From IMG/VR virus record IMGVR_UViG_3300050139_000359, positions 1 through 39,489 of that record: a stretch of DNA of 39,489 nt, one strand, 5' to 3'. Shown piece after piece: positions 38,075 to 39,489 of this stretch. Made by a program: the position numbers and the translations under genes. A model generated the notes under the pieces. The model worked only from the letters and a program-made list of their open reading frames with translations, had not been told where the DNA came from and made no database searches. The number at the start of each line of letters is the position of its first letter. Positions within the stretch are counted from its first letter, which is position 1. This DNA comes from a virus.

Positions 38075-39489
38075 GCGTAAGACTCCTCCGGGGATTCCTT
38101 CATTTCCTCGACCAGAGGATGCCGTGCAATGTCCGCCCCCAGGCCGATCCACCCATCCTCGCGCCAAAGGATGTCCAACCCTTGCCCGTGCACTTGGATG
38201 CGCTCGATCAAAAGCTGCGTGATACGTTGCTGCTCAATCGGGAAAAGTTGCTCCCACACTGCGCCGATTCGCTGCATCGCGATCAGCACATGCGCTTCGT
38301 CAAGATCTGCGCCGGCAGGATGCCTCTGGCAAGCACGCCAGGTGGCGACAAGCATCTCCGGCGAGCGGAGCGCCAGGTGAATTTGTTCGAGGACTGCAGT
38401 CTCGATCTCGGCAGCTGGGAGGGCCCCAATATCTTCCGTACCGGGCTGCAATGTGGCCCCGGCATTGCGCCGCTTGTGCAGGTAGGGCACGTAATAGCGG
38501 TAGAGCCGTCCGTTTTTCTTCTTGGTGAAATGGTGAATCATGCGCTGCCCATCGGGTGCAAACAGCAGACCAGCCAGCAATGCTGGGTGTTCGGTGCGAT
38601 GCTCGCGCGGGCCCTGCTTCCGCCGTTCGATGAAAGCGTGGACGGCATTCCAGAGCTCTGAAGAAACGATCGCTTGGTGCTGCCCCGGATAACTCTCGCC
38701 CTTGTGCACCATCTCGCCAAGGTAGATGCGGTTGCGCAGCATGGCGAACAAGTATTGCTGATCGATCGGGCGACCAGGTCGATGCAGGCCACCCTGCGTG
38801 ACCCAGGACTTCGTGGTCTGGCCTTCGATGGCAAGCTCACGGACAAGCTGCGCCGCAGAACCATGCTCGGCATATCGGCAGAAGATGCCGCGCACCAGCT
38901 CGGCTTCGGCGGCATTGACGATCAGCTTTCGCTCGACGACGTCGTAGCCGAGTGGTGGCATACCGCCCATCCACATGCCTCTGGCCTTGCTCGCGGCGAT
39001 CTTGTCGCGGATGCGCTCGCCGGTGACCTCGCGCTCGAACTGCGCGAAGGACAGCAGGATGTTGAGTGTGAGCCGCCCCATGGAGGTGGTGGTATTGAAC
39101 TGCTGGGTGACAGAGACGAACGACACCCCGTTGCGGTCGAACACGTCGACCAGTTTGGCAAAGTCTGACAAGGCTCGAGTTAAGCGATCGATTTTGTACA
39201 CCACGACAATATCGACCTCGCCGGCCTCGATATCGGCCATGAGGCGTTTGAGGCCGGGACGATCCAAGTTGCCGCCGGAATAGCCACCGTCGTCATAGCC
39301 ATCACCAACAGCAACCCATCCTTCGTGACGCTGGCTGGCGACAAATGCCAAGCCGGCATCCCGCTGCGCTTCCAGGCTGTTGTACTCCTGGTCCAGTCCT
39401 TCGTCGGTGGATTTGCGCGTATAGATGGCGCAGCGTTTTTTGGGGACGATAGGCTGCGAAGGTGTCGCCATGGTGCGGTTCGCTCTCAT
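38071..39489 (-). CDS. Large serine recombinase (integrase)
   Basis: Up to 472 aa; the start is either the ATG at the very edge (39489) or the one at 39471, and the upstream region is not in the window. Resolvase domain: YTRKSTDEG with catalytic Ser27, DDGGYSGGNLDRPGLKRLM, VVYKIDRLTRALSDF; then a Recombinase domain (MPPLGYDVVERKLIVNAAEA), and a helical C-terminal part. The place of the usual Cys pairs of the zinc ribbon is taken by LLAGLLFAPDGQRM and YRYYVPYLHKRRN, without Cys. It would integrate or excise the element at att sites that I cannot see. Confidence 0.93.
   Translation of the reverse strand: MRANRTMATPSQPIVPKKRCAIYTRKSTDEGLDQEYNSLEAQRDAGLAFVASQRHEGWVAVGDGYDDGGYSGGNLDRPGLKRLMADIEAGEVDIVVVYKIDRLTRALSDFAKLVDVFDRNGVSFVSVTQQFNTTTSMGRLTLNILLSFAQFEREVTGERIRDKIAASKARGMWMGGMPPLGYDVVERKLIVNAAEAELVRGIFCRYAEHGSAAQLVRELAIEGQTTKSWVTQGGLHRPGRPIDQQYLFAMLRNRIYLGEMVHKGESYPGQHQAIVSSELWNAVHAFIERRKQGPREHRTEHPALLAGLLFAPDGQRMIHHFTKKKNGRLYRYYVPYLHKRRNAGATLQPGTEDIGALPAAEIETAVLEQIHLALRSPEMLVATWRACQRHPAGADLDEAHVLIAMQRIGAVWEQLFPIEQQRITQLLIERIQVHGQGLDILWREDGWIGLGADIARHPLVEEMKESPEESYA

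Overview
The window looks like an almost complete, lambda-like (siphovirus-type) prophage or temperate phage genome from a GC-rich proteobacterium. Codon style and the mix of families (DUF3489, ParB-methyltransferase fusions, DUF6127/DUF6362/DUF6511-like phage proteins) suggest a betaproteobacterium, perhaps Rhodocyclales or Burkholderiales, but no host gene is present to fix this. Almost everything is on the minus strand, so the transcriptional order runs from the right edge (39.5 kb) to the left edge (1).

Layout in transcription order. (a) 39489-37589: large serine recombinase and an ATGA-coupled HTH-type partner, followed by a hairpin terminator. (b) 37589-37410: early control region with TGGCGAAC operator-like sites and a hairpin at the first ribosome binding site. 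(c) 37409-30198: early operon with an AlpA/excisionase-like HTH protein, small unknowns, a BRO-N antirepressor-like protein, a Sak4-like ATPase, a frameshifted DUF669 gene, Cys-rich proteins, a RecB/Cas4-like nuclease, a small HTH protein and a TOPRIM plus SF3 primase-helicase. (d) 30057-28997: RuvC-like resolvase, a small GTG-start protein and DUF6362. (e) 28996-28679: non-coding control region with nested palindromes, four TGGTAAC iterations and a terminator hairpin just before the start codon of (f), two tandem ParB-methyltransferase fusions (28678-25938) with different catalytic motifs (TSPPY and DPPY). (g) 23587-26045: an accessory island on the plus strand, interrupted by a minus-strand HU gene. 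It consists of three two-gene cassettes, each preceded by the same 31-nt leader element. (h) 23547-12749: terminase small and large subunits, three fibre-like proteins in an unusual place, gpW, portal, gpC-type protease with a nested scaffold start, gpD decoration, gpE capsid, connectors, tail tube, and a tail chaperone with a T TTT TTT -1 frameshift site. (i) 12603-1378: tail assembly, tape measure, and a tail-tip module largely without recognisable families. (j) 1309-79: DUF6127-like protein, holin and lysozyme. At the left edge a fourth copy of the 31-nt leader element precedes the start of a gene that runs out of the window.

Most neighbouring minus-strand genes overlap by 1-4 bases (TGATG, ATGA or GTGA), indicating translational coupling in long operons. 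The most unusual signals are the dispersed leader element that marks the accessory gene pairs, the heptamer frameshift that produces a G-GT-like tail chaperone pair, the fibre genes between terminase and gpW, the conditional-looking terminator in front of the methyltransferase operon, and a perfect 16-bp inverted repeat beside the primase gene. I see no CRISPR array, tRNA, rRNA or insertion sequence. No classical CI-type repressor is recognisable.
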